A DNA stretch of 64,000 nucleotides from Dryomyza anilis (Eukaryota; Arthropoda; Insecta; Diptera; Dryomyzidae). Below the pieces are notes generated by a model, which was not told the origin of the DNA, did not search any database, and saw only the letters and a program-made list of their open reading frames with translations. The translations under genes were made by a program, and so were the position numbers. Each line of letters begins with the position of its first letter. Position 1 is the first letter of the stretch. The stretch is taken from contig OX638132.1 in NCBI GenBank assembly GCA_951804985.1, positions 24,776,617 to 24,840,616 on the forward strand, read 5' to 3'. Shown piece by piece: positions 55,536 through 64,000 of this stretch.

Positions 55536-56842
55536 TTTAAAACATTTTTTCAAAAATGTACAGCAAAAAATTGCGAATTTATATTAAAAAAAAAATAAGA
55601 GAACTAAGAGAATTGTGATAAGTTAACCTCTTGACATACTTTTTAGGTAACACAAATTTCTTTTTGATTTTTGGTAAAAACTAATAACAGGACAAAGATT
55701 TATTTGCAAATTATGGGCAGGGTAATATTTTATTTAATGATAAAGTTTGCATCTTCAACATGTCGAAATCGTGCGGTAACTTGCGATATAGAGTACCAAA
55801 AACGGCAACTTTGACTCGATTTTTTGCAAAATCTCGACGTATAGAGCAAATTCTGAGTACGCAGCAAAAATCAGGAGATCGAAATCTACCAGAAACAAGA
55901 AAATTCATTTCAGTGGAAAATTCTTGTAGATCAGCGTTATTATACTTTCGTCTGCATTTATTTTATTAAGTGAATAAAAATCTAAATTCGGTTCACCTAA
56001 CCATTTGTACATATGGGCATTTCCAGGAAAACGTCAACACGACCGAAAAATTCAAAATGCTCAAATCTTTGATATAAAGATGGATTTGGATTCTTAAATA
56101 TCTGAATCTAAATCTCTGAGAGAAATTTAAATTCCGTTAACGGTAACGTATAAAAAAATACTCATAAAGTTACATTACTACACGCTGCAAAAAAAAAGGG
56201 CTCTACCAAACATAATTTTGCAGGCATTACATATATCTTTGGAGCTTTTTGCAAACAAAAGTATTATTTCATTTTCAAATATTATTATAATAACAGTCAA
56301 GCATATTTTTGTTTTCGTTCAAACATATTTATGCTCAGCATGAATAATTCGGCGTTCTTGCAAACATATATATGTTTGAATGTGAAAAACATTTTATTTA
56401 CATGTAAGCATATTTATGTTTACATTTCATTTTAATGTAAAATTAGTAAATTTAGTTCTATTATCTTCTGTACATATTCGTTTTTTCCCTTTTTTTAAAT
56501 TACATTTTTTTTTTATTTATATATTCTCTATTTATAAACTTAAACTTTTATTTTTTTTATTACACTTATTTTATTAATACTTAATAATTTGATTTCCATC
56601 TATTGTTCCTATTTTGAGTTCAGTGATTTACGCTGACTTTTTGTCATTTCCATATGAACCTTGACATACACTTTCGTTTTTGTCCCGTCCGGAGCGACCA
56701 CTATTTAATTTATATCTTTTGATCTACCGTATATTATTCTCTAATTTTTTGCAATTATTTAGTCCTATTTAAATACTTATTGAAAAAAAAAACAAGTAAA
56801 TTCATTAATTGTCCTTCGAGATATTAAAGTTTTAAGCATACG
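55536..56842. other. Noncoding stretch with a DINE-1 scrap and a short palindrome
   Basis: AAATTCGGTTCACCTAACC and TTTGTACATATGGGCAT (about 55984-56020) match an inner block of the DINE-1-like repeat. CAAACATATATATGTTTG near 56361 is a perfect 18-bp palindrome in a stretch with repeated CAAACATAT words. No gene. Confidence 0.4.
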
Positions 56843-56985
56843 AATGTCCCGTCTGGTACCCCAGAAAATGCCCATATGTGTAGGGTACCAACTTTATCTT
56901 TCATAATTCTTACTAACTTTATCACTCCAACTATCACAATTTCCCTACTTCGAAATTTCCCATCTGACCTAATTTTCCGTACTTG
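56843..56985 (+). mobile_element. DINE-1-like 3' end fragment
   Basis: CATATGTGTAGGGTACCAAC, CATAATTCTTACTAAC, CAACTATCACAATTTCCCTA, TTCGAAATTTCCCATCTGAC and CTAATTTTCC follow the 3' part of copies 2 and 3; the hairpin is lost. Confidence 0.5.
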
Positions 56986-59027
56986 TTTCTCATTTATTGA
57001 GACAATTTATTGAGAAGAGCGTGTTATGCCACTATTACCTTATTTTTACACACACTTTCTCGAAAAAAACAGTTTTTAAAAATGTGAGTATTTAGTTTTG
57101 AATTTCAAATACACTTGAAAAAAAATTCTCTTCCAAAACAATTTTGCACAAAGACTTGATCTAGGACAAGTCTTCGCCAATCTTCTCTTTCCCGAATTTT
57201 CCCCCAGATTTTACTCTGAAATCAATATTTACCTCGATATTTTTTTGTTCTAGACAATTCTTTATAACAGTAGTAAAAAAACAAGTGATTTTAGTGTGAT
57301 TCAAGTGAATCATGCGTCATTGAGATTGAATATTAATTTATCATGTGATTGTGAGTAGATCAAAAACAGACAGTGAGTGAGCGTGAGTGATTAGAAAATT
57401 GCTTGTGTGATTCTGAGTGAGTGTGAGTCAAAAGTTATGCATCTCTAGCCCAGTTGGCATCTATGCTAGGGACAATAAAATTAAACTAACGTCAATTTGT
57501 TAAATCAAGACATTTTTAACAGTTTATAATTGGATTTATAGTAGTTGTTGTTTTGGCGAATTATAATAAAAATTTTTAGCTATTTAGCCAGTTTGCTGTT
57601 GTTGCATTAAACAGTCTGTCTAGTGGTTGTTTGACTAAACCAAATACTGAATATAGTAGCAATAAGACGTTCGCCAGCCTGCCAGACTGCCGGTCGAAAA
57701 TACTTGAAATGTCAAAATATAATAAATGCGTATTTCGTGTAAACTTTCCGCACGTCAAAAGTGTACAAAATATTGAGCCTTTTTGCAATAACTCGCGACG
57801 TGAGTCTTTTTCTGTGGCATAAAATGCGATCATTAGCAGGCGGTTTTGTTATAATGTGTTTTTGTTGTTTTTAGTTTTTTTCTTTATTTTTTTTTTATTT
57901 TTTATATACTTGCAACAGTTGTATATGGCGCTAATTACCGCGGCAGGCAGCAGCAGCAGCAGCCCAACAGACAAATCTACGAAGCAACAACAAAAATCAC
58001 TTTCGAGCAACAATGTTGCATCCAATATAAATATGATGGCAAATATCATGTATATATATTTTTTTTTTGTAATATTATTTTGTATACTTGCTGTGCGTCC
58101 TTGTTGTTGTCGCATTAGTAATGCCTTGCTGCCGCTGTTCCGTTTTTGCTGCTGTCTGCAACATTGTTGCAACTTATTTGCGACTCATGTGTTTTTATTT
58201 CTTGCTGCGAGGTTGTTGTTGCTGTTGACGTCGTCGTTTGTTATTGTTATTGACCGCGCGATAATGCGTTAATTGCGCGCAGCCGCGTGCAGTCGATGTC
58301 GTGGTTGCCAGATTAGTCGCTGCTCTAGATGCGTTGTTGTTAATGATGACGTTGCTGTTTTATTGTTTTTGTTGCTGCAGGAACTTTGAATTTTTGTGTA
58401 GCATGCGAATTATGTATATATCTGTCGATTACGGCGCACATTGGTCTGATGAGGAATCACAGAAAATAATAATATTGCACCGAAAAAATGCTGTATTAAA
58501 AATAAATAAAAATGTCTTTTAAATAAATACATATGTATTTGATTTACGTCTAAAAGCATATGTATTTGTTTTTACTACATTGATGTAGTCAATTTTGTAT
58601 GAAAAATAACTACATAATTCGACTGCATCTCTACACAAAATTTGAATTGTCTTCATTTATACGTCCAGAATTATGTAAAAAAAATACTACGTATGCCTTT
58701 AATTTTACTGTAATATGTAGTTATTTTACTTTGTTGTGATAATTAATAAATATATATTTTTATTTTTTATTATAAAAACAACTTTTTCTTGATTCGGATA
58801 ACTATATAAATGAATATTAATATGTAATTCTTTGATTACTAAAAATAAGATTAAAAATCTAAATATGAAACAGGGTATATTATGTATAGTACATAAAAAA
58901 CTACAGAATGTTACGTTCAACTTCAAGAAAAATATACATATAAATATATACTTGTAGAAATTTATAACACAAATATTTTCCTGATGATGAGATAGAAGCA
59001 CCACTAGCATCATCAGTTCTGACGACT
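56986..59027. other. Noncoding stretch including an opa-like island
   Basis: GTGAGTGAGCGTGAGTGA-type words occur at 57290-57430. From 57560 to 58460 the sequence is less repetitive, with CAGCAGCAGCAGCAGCC, TTGTTGTTGTCG and TGTTGCTGTTGACGTCG tracts. The 138-codon frame (57856-58272) and the 107-codon frame opposite are repeat and T-run translations with no domain. ATGTAGT/ACTACAT words recur at 58500-58735. Confidence 0.35.
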
Positions 59028-59035
59028 CTGCAGAG

Positions 59036-59080
59036 TTAATAATAATAGTTTGACTGTGCGTGTTATATTTGTACTCAATG
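59036..59080 (-). mobile_element. SINE remnant of 45 bp with target-site duplication
   Basis: TTAATAATAATAGTTTG joined to ACTGTGCGTGTTATATTTG and TACTCAA: the tail and a small inner part of the SINE, with an internal deletion. It is flanked by the perfect 8-bp direct repeat CTGCAGAG (59028-59035 and 59081-59088), so the short form was probably inserted as such. Confidence 0.75.
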
Positions 59081-59671
59081 CTGCAGAGCTGACAACTTTT
59101 ATTTTCGCGTATTTATTTACAAAACCAAAAATATTCAGCGAGATACTCAATTAGTTGGCATCACTATGTAGTCTTCTCTCATTAACTCTCAGACCTACAT
59201 TTTTTGAAAACGAAAGACATAATTCAAATATAATTTACAACAGAAATTTGTTCGGTGTACTAAATTATTACCTATACAATTCCATTTATATATAATTAGA
59301 TATATTCCTAATATTTATATGGTGATTTTAAATTACATTATTTAATCATATTCAACAAAATCTTTATGTTGGTCATGTAACTGAAAGGGTTTTGACAAGT
59401 CAAAAATACAGTGATAGTTTTCCCGTTCATGAATTTTGAATGTAGTAGAAATTTGCATTCATGTATTATCGGGAAATGATCGGAATTTTTTTGGGTCAGT
59501 CATTGTAGGGTTAATATGATCGTTGCCTTCACATGTATTTGTCATACCATCTCATTATAAACTTGACATGTTCTCAGTAATCAATAGATCCGATTATGGG
59601 TGCCTTAAGAAATCCATCGAAAAAACTGAAAACTACCACAATATATCATCTGATATATAGCAATATGTGAA
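59081..59671. other. Noncoding gap
   Basis: No recognisable feature. Confidence 0.3.
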
Positions 59672-59938
59672 ATCGGTGGCGAACACATTTTCTCGGGTTA
59701 ACATAGACCATTGATCGGGTAAATGATCGGTGGCGAACACATTTTCTCGGGTAACATAGAGCATTGACCGGGTAAATGATCATGTCCCGGTGGCGAACAC
59801 ATTTTCTCTGGTTAACATCGGGTAAATGATCGGTGGCAAACAAATTTTCTCGGGTTAACATAGAGCATTGATCGGGTAAATGATCGGTGGCAAACACATT
59901 TTCTCGGGTTAACATAGAGCATTGATCGGGTAAATGTT
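59672..59938 (+). repeat. 54-bp minisatellite, five units
   Basis: Units start ATCGGTGGCGAAC (or close) at 59672, 59726, 59784, 59829 and 59883, and contain ACACATTTTCTCGGGTTAAC, ATAGAGCATTGATCGGGTAA and ATGATC. One unit is shortened and one carries a CATGTCCC insertion. The 110-codon minus-strand frame here is a repeat translation. Confidence 0.9.
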
Positions 59939-61257
59939 CATGCCCCCTAATTAGGTAACCGATAACGATATTTCGCACTTACATTTAATGTTACCTAGTT
60001 TTGCCCGTTTATCTTGAAAAATTACATGTTGAGATCATGAAAATGAAGCTATCGAAATTTGTACTAGAGATATAGGACATTACGTGGGTCTTTAATATAA
60101 CGGTGTTTTTATTCGAAATAATGTTTGTATTTTAAGTTGAGATATATGGAGAAAAATGTATACGATAAACAAATTATTAAACTATTTTTTTAACTTACAA
60201 AAAAAAAAAGAAATTAAAAAATTTTCAAAAAAAAAATTAAAAAATTTCGAAAATAAAATACATTTTTAAGAAAAAAAAATTCATAAATTTTTGATAAAAT
60301 TAAATTAAAAAAAGGTTGAAAAATAGATTTTAAAATATTTTTATAAAACAATTTGCAATGAAGAGATTATCTTATAAAAAGAAAGTTTACAAGAAATTTT
60401 TATAAATATATTTTCACAAAAAAACTACATTCTTTGAATAATGACTTAATTAAATCTAAATTGTTTTTCATATAATAATCGTATATTTTTGCAAGTCTTT
60501 GAATGGCGTTACAAATCTCTCTGAAATTGCGATTATTTCTTGGAAATACGATGTTGCTGTTGCTGCCATGAGCGAACGTTATTCAGCATGAAGTTTTTGC
60601 ATAATTTACTAATAAAGTCTTCATTCATCTGTGGCCTTTTCTGCGCTGCAAAATATTTTCAAAGACTGTTTTGAAAAATCAAAGTCAAACGAGTACTTTG
60701 TGCTGTATTTTAATGAATGTTATAACAACAACAAATTCTGCTCCATAAATAAATCCTCCACAGGCACGGGTTTTATAAATGTTGTACACTCAATCATCTG
60801 ACATTTTATCACCGGATATTTGTCTTTTTTATTAATACAGGCATTCGAATCATTCAAATGAATGTAATACAATAATAATAATGTTGTTTCTACTGCTGTT
60901 GATGAGCAACAACAATAATAACACAGCAAGTAAATAAAATAATAAATTTATACGCAGTCATCGTCTGAGTTGTTGGCAAAACTTTTCACGTAAAGAGCAC
61001 CTGAAAAACTCGTACGGAAAACGGGTGCATGGTGGGATTTATACTTTGTATGGAAAGATGGAAATATTCGAAATGTAACTTTGCTATTATAATTTAATTC
61101 AATATAATTACTCTTTTAAACTGATATAACTTTTATTGTTAACTGTTATAAAATCGATACCATTTGAAATTTGCGATATATCGATTTGAATTTATGATTT
61201 AACTGTTTCAGTAAACTGTTTTAGTAAAAGGTTTTAAACGAACTTCAAACCCATGTT
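59939..61257. other. Noncoding stretch
   Basis: Mostly A- and T-rich (A-runs at 60200-60280), nothing recognised. The 69-codon minus-strand frame at 60720-60929 has no domain. Confidence 0.35.
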
Positions 61258-61510
61258 TTTATACCCAACTCCTATGAGGTCCATGATCCATGTTCGTTTG
61301 TCTGTCTACATGATAACATGAGAAATACTGTTCAGAAAGCAATGAAATTTTGTTTAAATATATTTTAGCCAAAATTGAGTTTTATGTTAGGAAATGAGCC
61401 AAATCGGTTAAGGGACTCATCCACCTAACATACAACTCACTTATATACAACTCTTTAGGAACCAATAACTCGAAAAGTATTCAAGATTCCTATGGTATGC
61501 ATTTTAATAC
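61258..61510 (+). mobile_element. Divergent repeat resembling the DINE-1-like group
   Basis: TTTTTATACCCAACTCCTAT, ATGTTCGTTTGTCTGTCT, AATGAAATTTTGTTTAAATA and GAGCCAAATCGGTTAAGG follow the layout of the start of a DINE-1-like copy, but similarity is weak and the 3' hairpin is absent. It could be another repeat family. Confidence 0.3.
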
Positions 61511-62284
61511 ATTCTTTGAAACAAACAAAAGCCTTATTTATTAAATTTAACTTATAATAACAACAAATTTAATGAAAAAAAGCACAATACAAAATATGTT
61601 GTGTGCAACGCATTCAAAAGTTCAAACTCACAGTTTATCAATGGCGCCAGTCACGATCAGTGCATTCAATTTAACACAATTAAATTTTTATCAGCAGCAC
61701 AAAAAAAATTAAATTGATATTTTCTGTGTTAATATTTGGTGAAATGAATTAAAATAAATTTTACTGTAGGTATATTGCCTCATTTGTTATTGACATTAAC
61801 CGATAAACCCAAAGGCAATTACAAGGCGCCAGGATGTTGCATTCAAAATGCAATAAAATTTAACAATAACAATTAATTTGAATACAAATCAATGCAATTT
61901 ATCTGAATTTAATGATACTCAGTTGATTTGTGTGCAATTGAATGTAATGAAATCAGTATTACATGTTTCGATTGTTCCGAAATTTGACAACGTTTTTGAA
62001 TTTAAGCAACAATCATTGAAGTTGTGTATTTTTAAATTTTAGGATTATTTTGTTTTAAATATTTTTAATGATAAGAAACATTTTAGTTAGTAAAATCAAA
62101 AAATTTCGAATATTTCAAATTTAATTCGATCTTGATTATAAAAATATATAATATTCTAGCACTATGATCGGCATCTGATCACTGAATTGTTTCCTTGTCA
62201 TAATTCAAACAATTTCAAAACCGACATGTTAAGGTCATCATAACTAAATCTATCAAAATGGTATATTTCCAATGGTAGGCATTT
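61511..62284. other. Noncoding stretch
   Basis: AT-rich; no gene or element recognised. Confidence 0.3.
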
Positions 62285-62870
62285 TATACCCTACACTAAA
62301 GGTGAAAGGGGATATTAAGTTTGGTTATCCGTTTGTAACTCCAATAAGGAAACCGGTTTGGAAAAATATATATACAGAATTCTTGATCAGCTTCTTCTTC
62401 TGACTCGCCATCTCTACCTGTCTGTATGTCCTTTTAAATCACGATTACAGGCAGCTAGATCAACAAAGTTTTGAAGTTAGATAACATATGCACGTACGCT
62501 GTCTGGTATTGAATATGAGCATGATCGGTTTATTGTGACCTCTGACTCGACCAATTATGTTCACATGCCACAATAACACTTAAATCTACCGGTTATTTTT
62601 ACTTTTTACCGGACTTAATTCGGTCCGTTATAAAAAAAATGTAGATCAAATATAGAAAAAGATTTTTTTAGTGAACCTCAATTTGTCATAAAAAAAAAAA
62701 TTCTGTACACCTATCGGTATTCAAATGAAAAGACATTCTTTAGCGATTACAAATTTCGTGCTATTCTCAGAATTCGTAAACTCTTAGGACGTCTGGACTT
62801 TAAACGGTAATCGAACACATATCTGTAGGGTTTTTATAGTCGACTTAGACCGTCTTTAACTTCATAATTC
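62285..62870 (+). mobile_element. DINE-1-like Helitron relative, copy 4, diverged
   Basis: Starts TATACCCTACACTAAAGGTG, keeps GGTTATCCGTTTGTAACTCC, ATTCTTGATCAGCTTC, a reduced CTGTCTGTATGTCC core, TTTATTGTGACCTCTGACTC and an imperfect hairpin ATAGTCGACTTAGACCGTCT (62836-62855). More diverged than copies 2 and 3. Confidence 0.65.
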
Positions 62871-63176
62871 TTAAAAGTGATTATGGTTTATAATTTAAAT
62901 ATTTTTTTTTTTATTTCAACAATACTTTAATTTCTCCTTCTCCTCAAATAAAAGTTAATTGATTTGTTTACCGCATGAAATCACGCCGCCATATGCAATA
63001 TGTTTTCATTTTGTAAAGCCTCATGCGGGCTGCCCTCATAAATAACGTTTCCAACAGTAGTATCGCCTTAAAGTAACAATAAAATTTTGTCACTATTGTC
63101 ACTTGGTCTCTCATCTCACAATCAACTTCGGACATAATTCATATAAATAAAGGGCGCTTCTTACGTTTCAAACAAC
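62871..63176. other. Noncoding gap
   Basis: No gene; a T run at 62905-62914 and a G+C-richer piece around 62980-63050. Confidence 0.3.
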
Positions 63177-63181
63177 CGCCG

Positions 63182-63884
63182 CACAGTGGGCGGGGAGTAC
63201 CAAAAGTTGATGTAAACCTCAAATAATTTTATTCTTGAAAAATGAGGATTGACTAATATTATATAAAAATTTAATAATCAACATTTATTTTATATAAATT
63301 TTATATTTTTTTTTATAAAAACTTTTTAACAATAAGGTTTAGGCATTATAAAAATAGTATTTATGGTTTTTTTTAAATAACCGTTTAAAAAAATTGATCA
63401 GAAATGTAATAATAATACAGTCCTACAGTCCTGTATAGAACTTTGGCCGAGCTCTCTCATGCACTCAAATTGGTGGGACCTACAGTTTATTGCCGAATCC
63501 GAACGGCGGGTGAGAACTTTTCATAGGCATTGTTTTACTCTCGTAGTTTTGCCATTTACTGACGAGAGGTAGCGTCGCATAGATAAATGTTTTCTATGAA
63601 AAAGATGTTGGCAGTCGCTGGGGATCGAACCGGGGACCTTCGGCTCGTAGTCGAACGTACCAGCGACTTTTCGCTCATAGTCCAACGCACTAACCAGACG
63701 AACTAATTAATTCTTGCAATTGTTGAGTAAAATGTTCTGTGTTTGAGAGAGTGTCAGAAAAAGTTGAATACATATGACAAAAAATGACTGATCCCATATT
63801 GTAGGTAATTTTATTTACTACACAATGAGATCAATTTGACTTTTTAGATTTTTACCAACTTTAGCTACTCGCTGCACCACTGTG
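63182..63884. mobile_element. Transib-like nonautonomous element with CACAGTGG ends
   Basis: Left end CACAGTGGGCGGGGAGTACC; the right end, read inward on the complementary strand, is CACAGTGGTGCAGCGAGTAG. With one gap the ends remain alignable for about 35-40 bp (shared GAGTA, AAAGTTG). CGCCG lies directly outside both ends (63177-63181 and 63885-63889), a 5-bp GC-rich direct repeat. Transib transposons, relatives of the RAG recombinase, have CACWRTG-type ends and 5-bp GC-rich duplications. About 300 bp of the 703 bp is a nested SINE; the remaining 400 bp of host element is noncoding, so it would depend on a transposase elsewhere. Confidence 0.6.
63404..63704 (-). mobile_element. tRNA-derived SINE, copy 5, nested
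   Basis: Body blocks CAGTTTATTGCCGAATCCGA, GGCGGGTGAGA and TTTGCCATTTACTGACGAGA match the other copies. On the minus strand the head has GTCTGGTTAGTGCG (A box region) and a very good B box in CCCGGTTCGATCCCC. As in copy 1, the middle of the head is duplicated (GGCTCGTAGTC and CGCTCATAGTC, 63631-63684), though differently. The first part after the tail has a short deletion. I could not define a target-site duplication. Confidence 0.75.
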
Positions 63885-63889
63885 CGCCG

Positions 63890-64000
63890 TCATATGCACA
63901 AAAAACGACATCAAGAGGGTCTTTTCAGTGCCTACTATAGAATTGATCTGATATAATAACGCATGCAGATCGCTCTGTTTTGATATAATATGATGCATAA
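63890..64000. other. Right-edge noncoding sequence
   Basis: No feature recognised in the last 111 bases. Confidence 0.3.

Noticed and set aside
57856..58272. Longest open frame in the window (138 codons)
   Set aside because: It starts in T-runs (poly-Phe/Leu), passes through CAG repeats, and has a long overlapping frame on the opposite strand; no domain or conserved motif.
59672..59938. CRISPR-like array
   Set aside because: Whole units repeat without unique spacers, and the DNA is eukaryotic.
59646..59978. 110-codon minus-strand frame with repeated LPDQCSMLTREN
   Set aside because: The 54-bp minisatellite unit is a multiple of three; no homologous domain and unit indels break the pattern.

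Overview
The window is AT-rich eukaryotic DNA from a fly, most likely a higher dipteran. The best evidence is a set of DINE-1-like repeats: GTCY microsatellite core, 11-bp subterminal inverted repeats, and a 9-bp-stem hairpin near the 3' end. Fly-type LINE and gypsy-like remnants and CAG/CAA (opa-like) tracts agree with this. I cannot tell a calyptrate (blow fly or house fly) from another schizophoran, and I see no convincing host protein-coding exon, tRNA or rRNA gene. The window reads as intergenic or long-intron DNA made of layered mobile elements, tandem repeats and islands of ordinary sequence.

Layout. 0-1 kb: the 5' end of an LTR retrotransposon on the minus strand (LTR, tRNA-Lys-type primer binding site, leader, gag-like start running off the left edge). 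1-3.5 kb: a composite repeat with GGGGTAAAGTGGGA ends, containing a tRNA-derived SINE, a 300-bp tandem duplication and a TA-flanked MITE. 4.9-7.3 kb: MITEs of a CATCATATTGATGAAT-rich family (family A here). 7.5-8.3 kb: a less repetitive island with three TGACGTCA sites. 8.4-13.2 kb: a 4.8-kb, almost perfectly uniform array of the octamer ATTAATTT. 17-19.6 kb: an element packed with TTCGTAAA palindromes, a dead LINE ORF2 3' part (RNase H and zinc knuckle), a truncated SINE and a MITE piece. 20.5-22.5 kb: two tandem copies of an element with an internal 15-bp minisatellite. 24.3-25.6 kb: a tandem duplication plus a cluster of ATCGCATGCGAT-like motifs. 27-36.6 kb: DINE-1 copies, foldbacks, two LINE RT C-terminal fragments and several family A MITEs, one broken by a TTAA-flanked element with 56-bp TIRs. 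38.4-44.4 kb: a 124-bp tandem repeat, direct duplications, and foldbacks sharing a TGTGGAACGT motif that recurs through the region. 45.5-53 kb: further MITEs, a complete SINE with target-site duplication, and a 633-bp foldback. 54-64 kb: DINE-1 copies, a 54-bp minisatellite, a 45-bp SINE remnant and, at the right end, a Transib-like element with CACAGTG termini and a 5-bp CGCCG duplication, itself holding a SINE.

The elements work as layers, not as a pathway. Several MITE families share the terminal motif CA(CC)CAGAAAAAA next to TA and could have used one Tc1/mariner-type transposase. Two unrelated-looking elements are bounded by TTAA. SINEs and MITEs sit inside older elements, giving a readable insertion order. 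No autonomous transposase or complete reverse transcriptase is present, so everything here would have to be mobilised from elsewhere in the genome.
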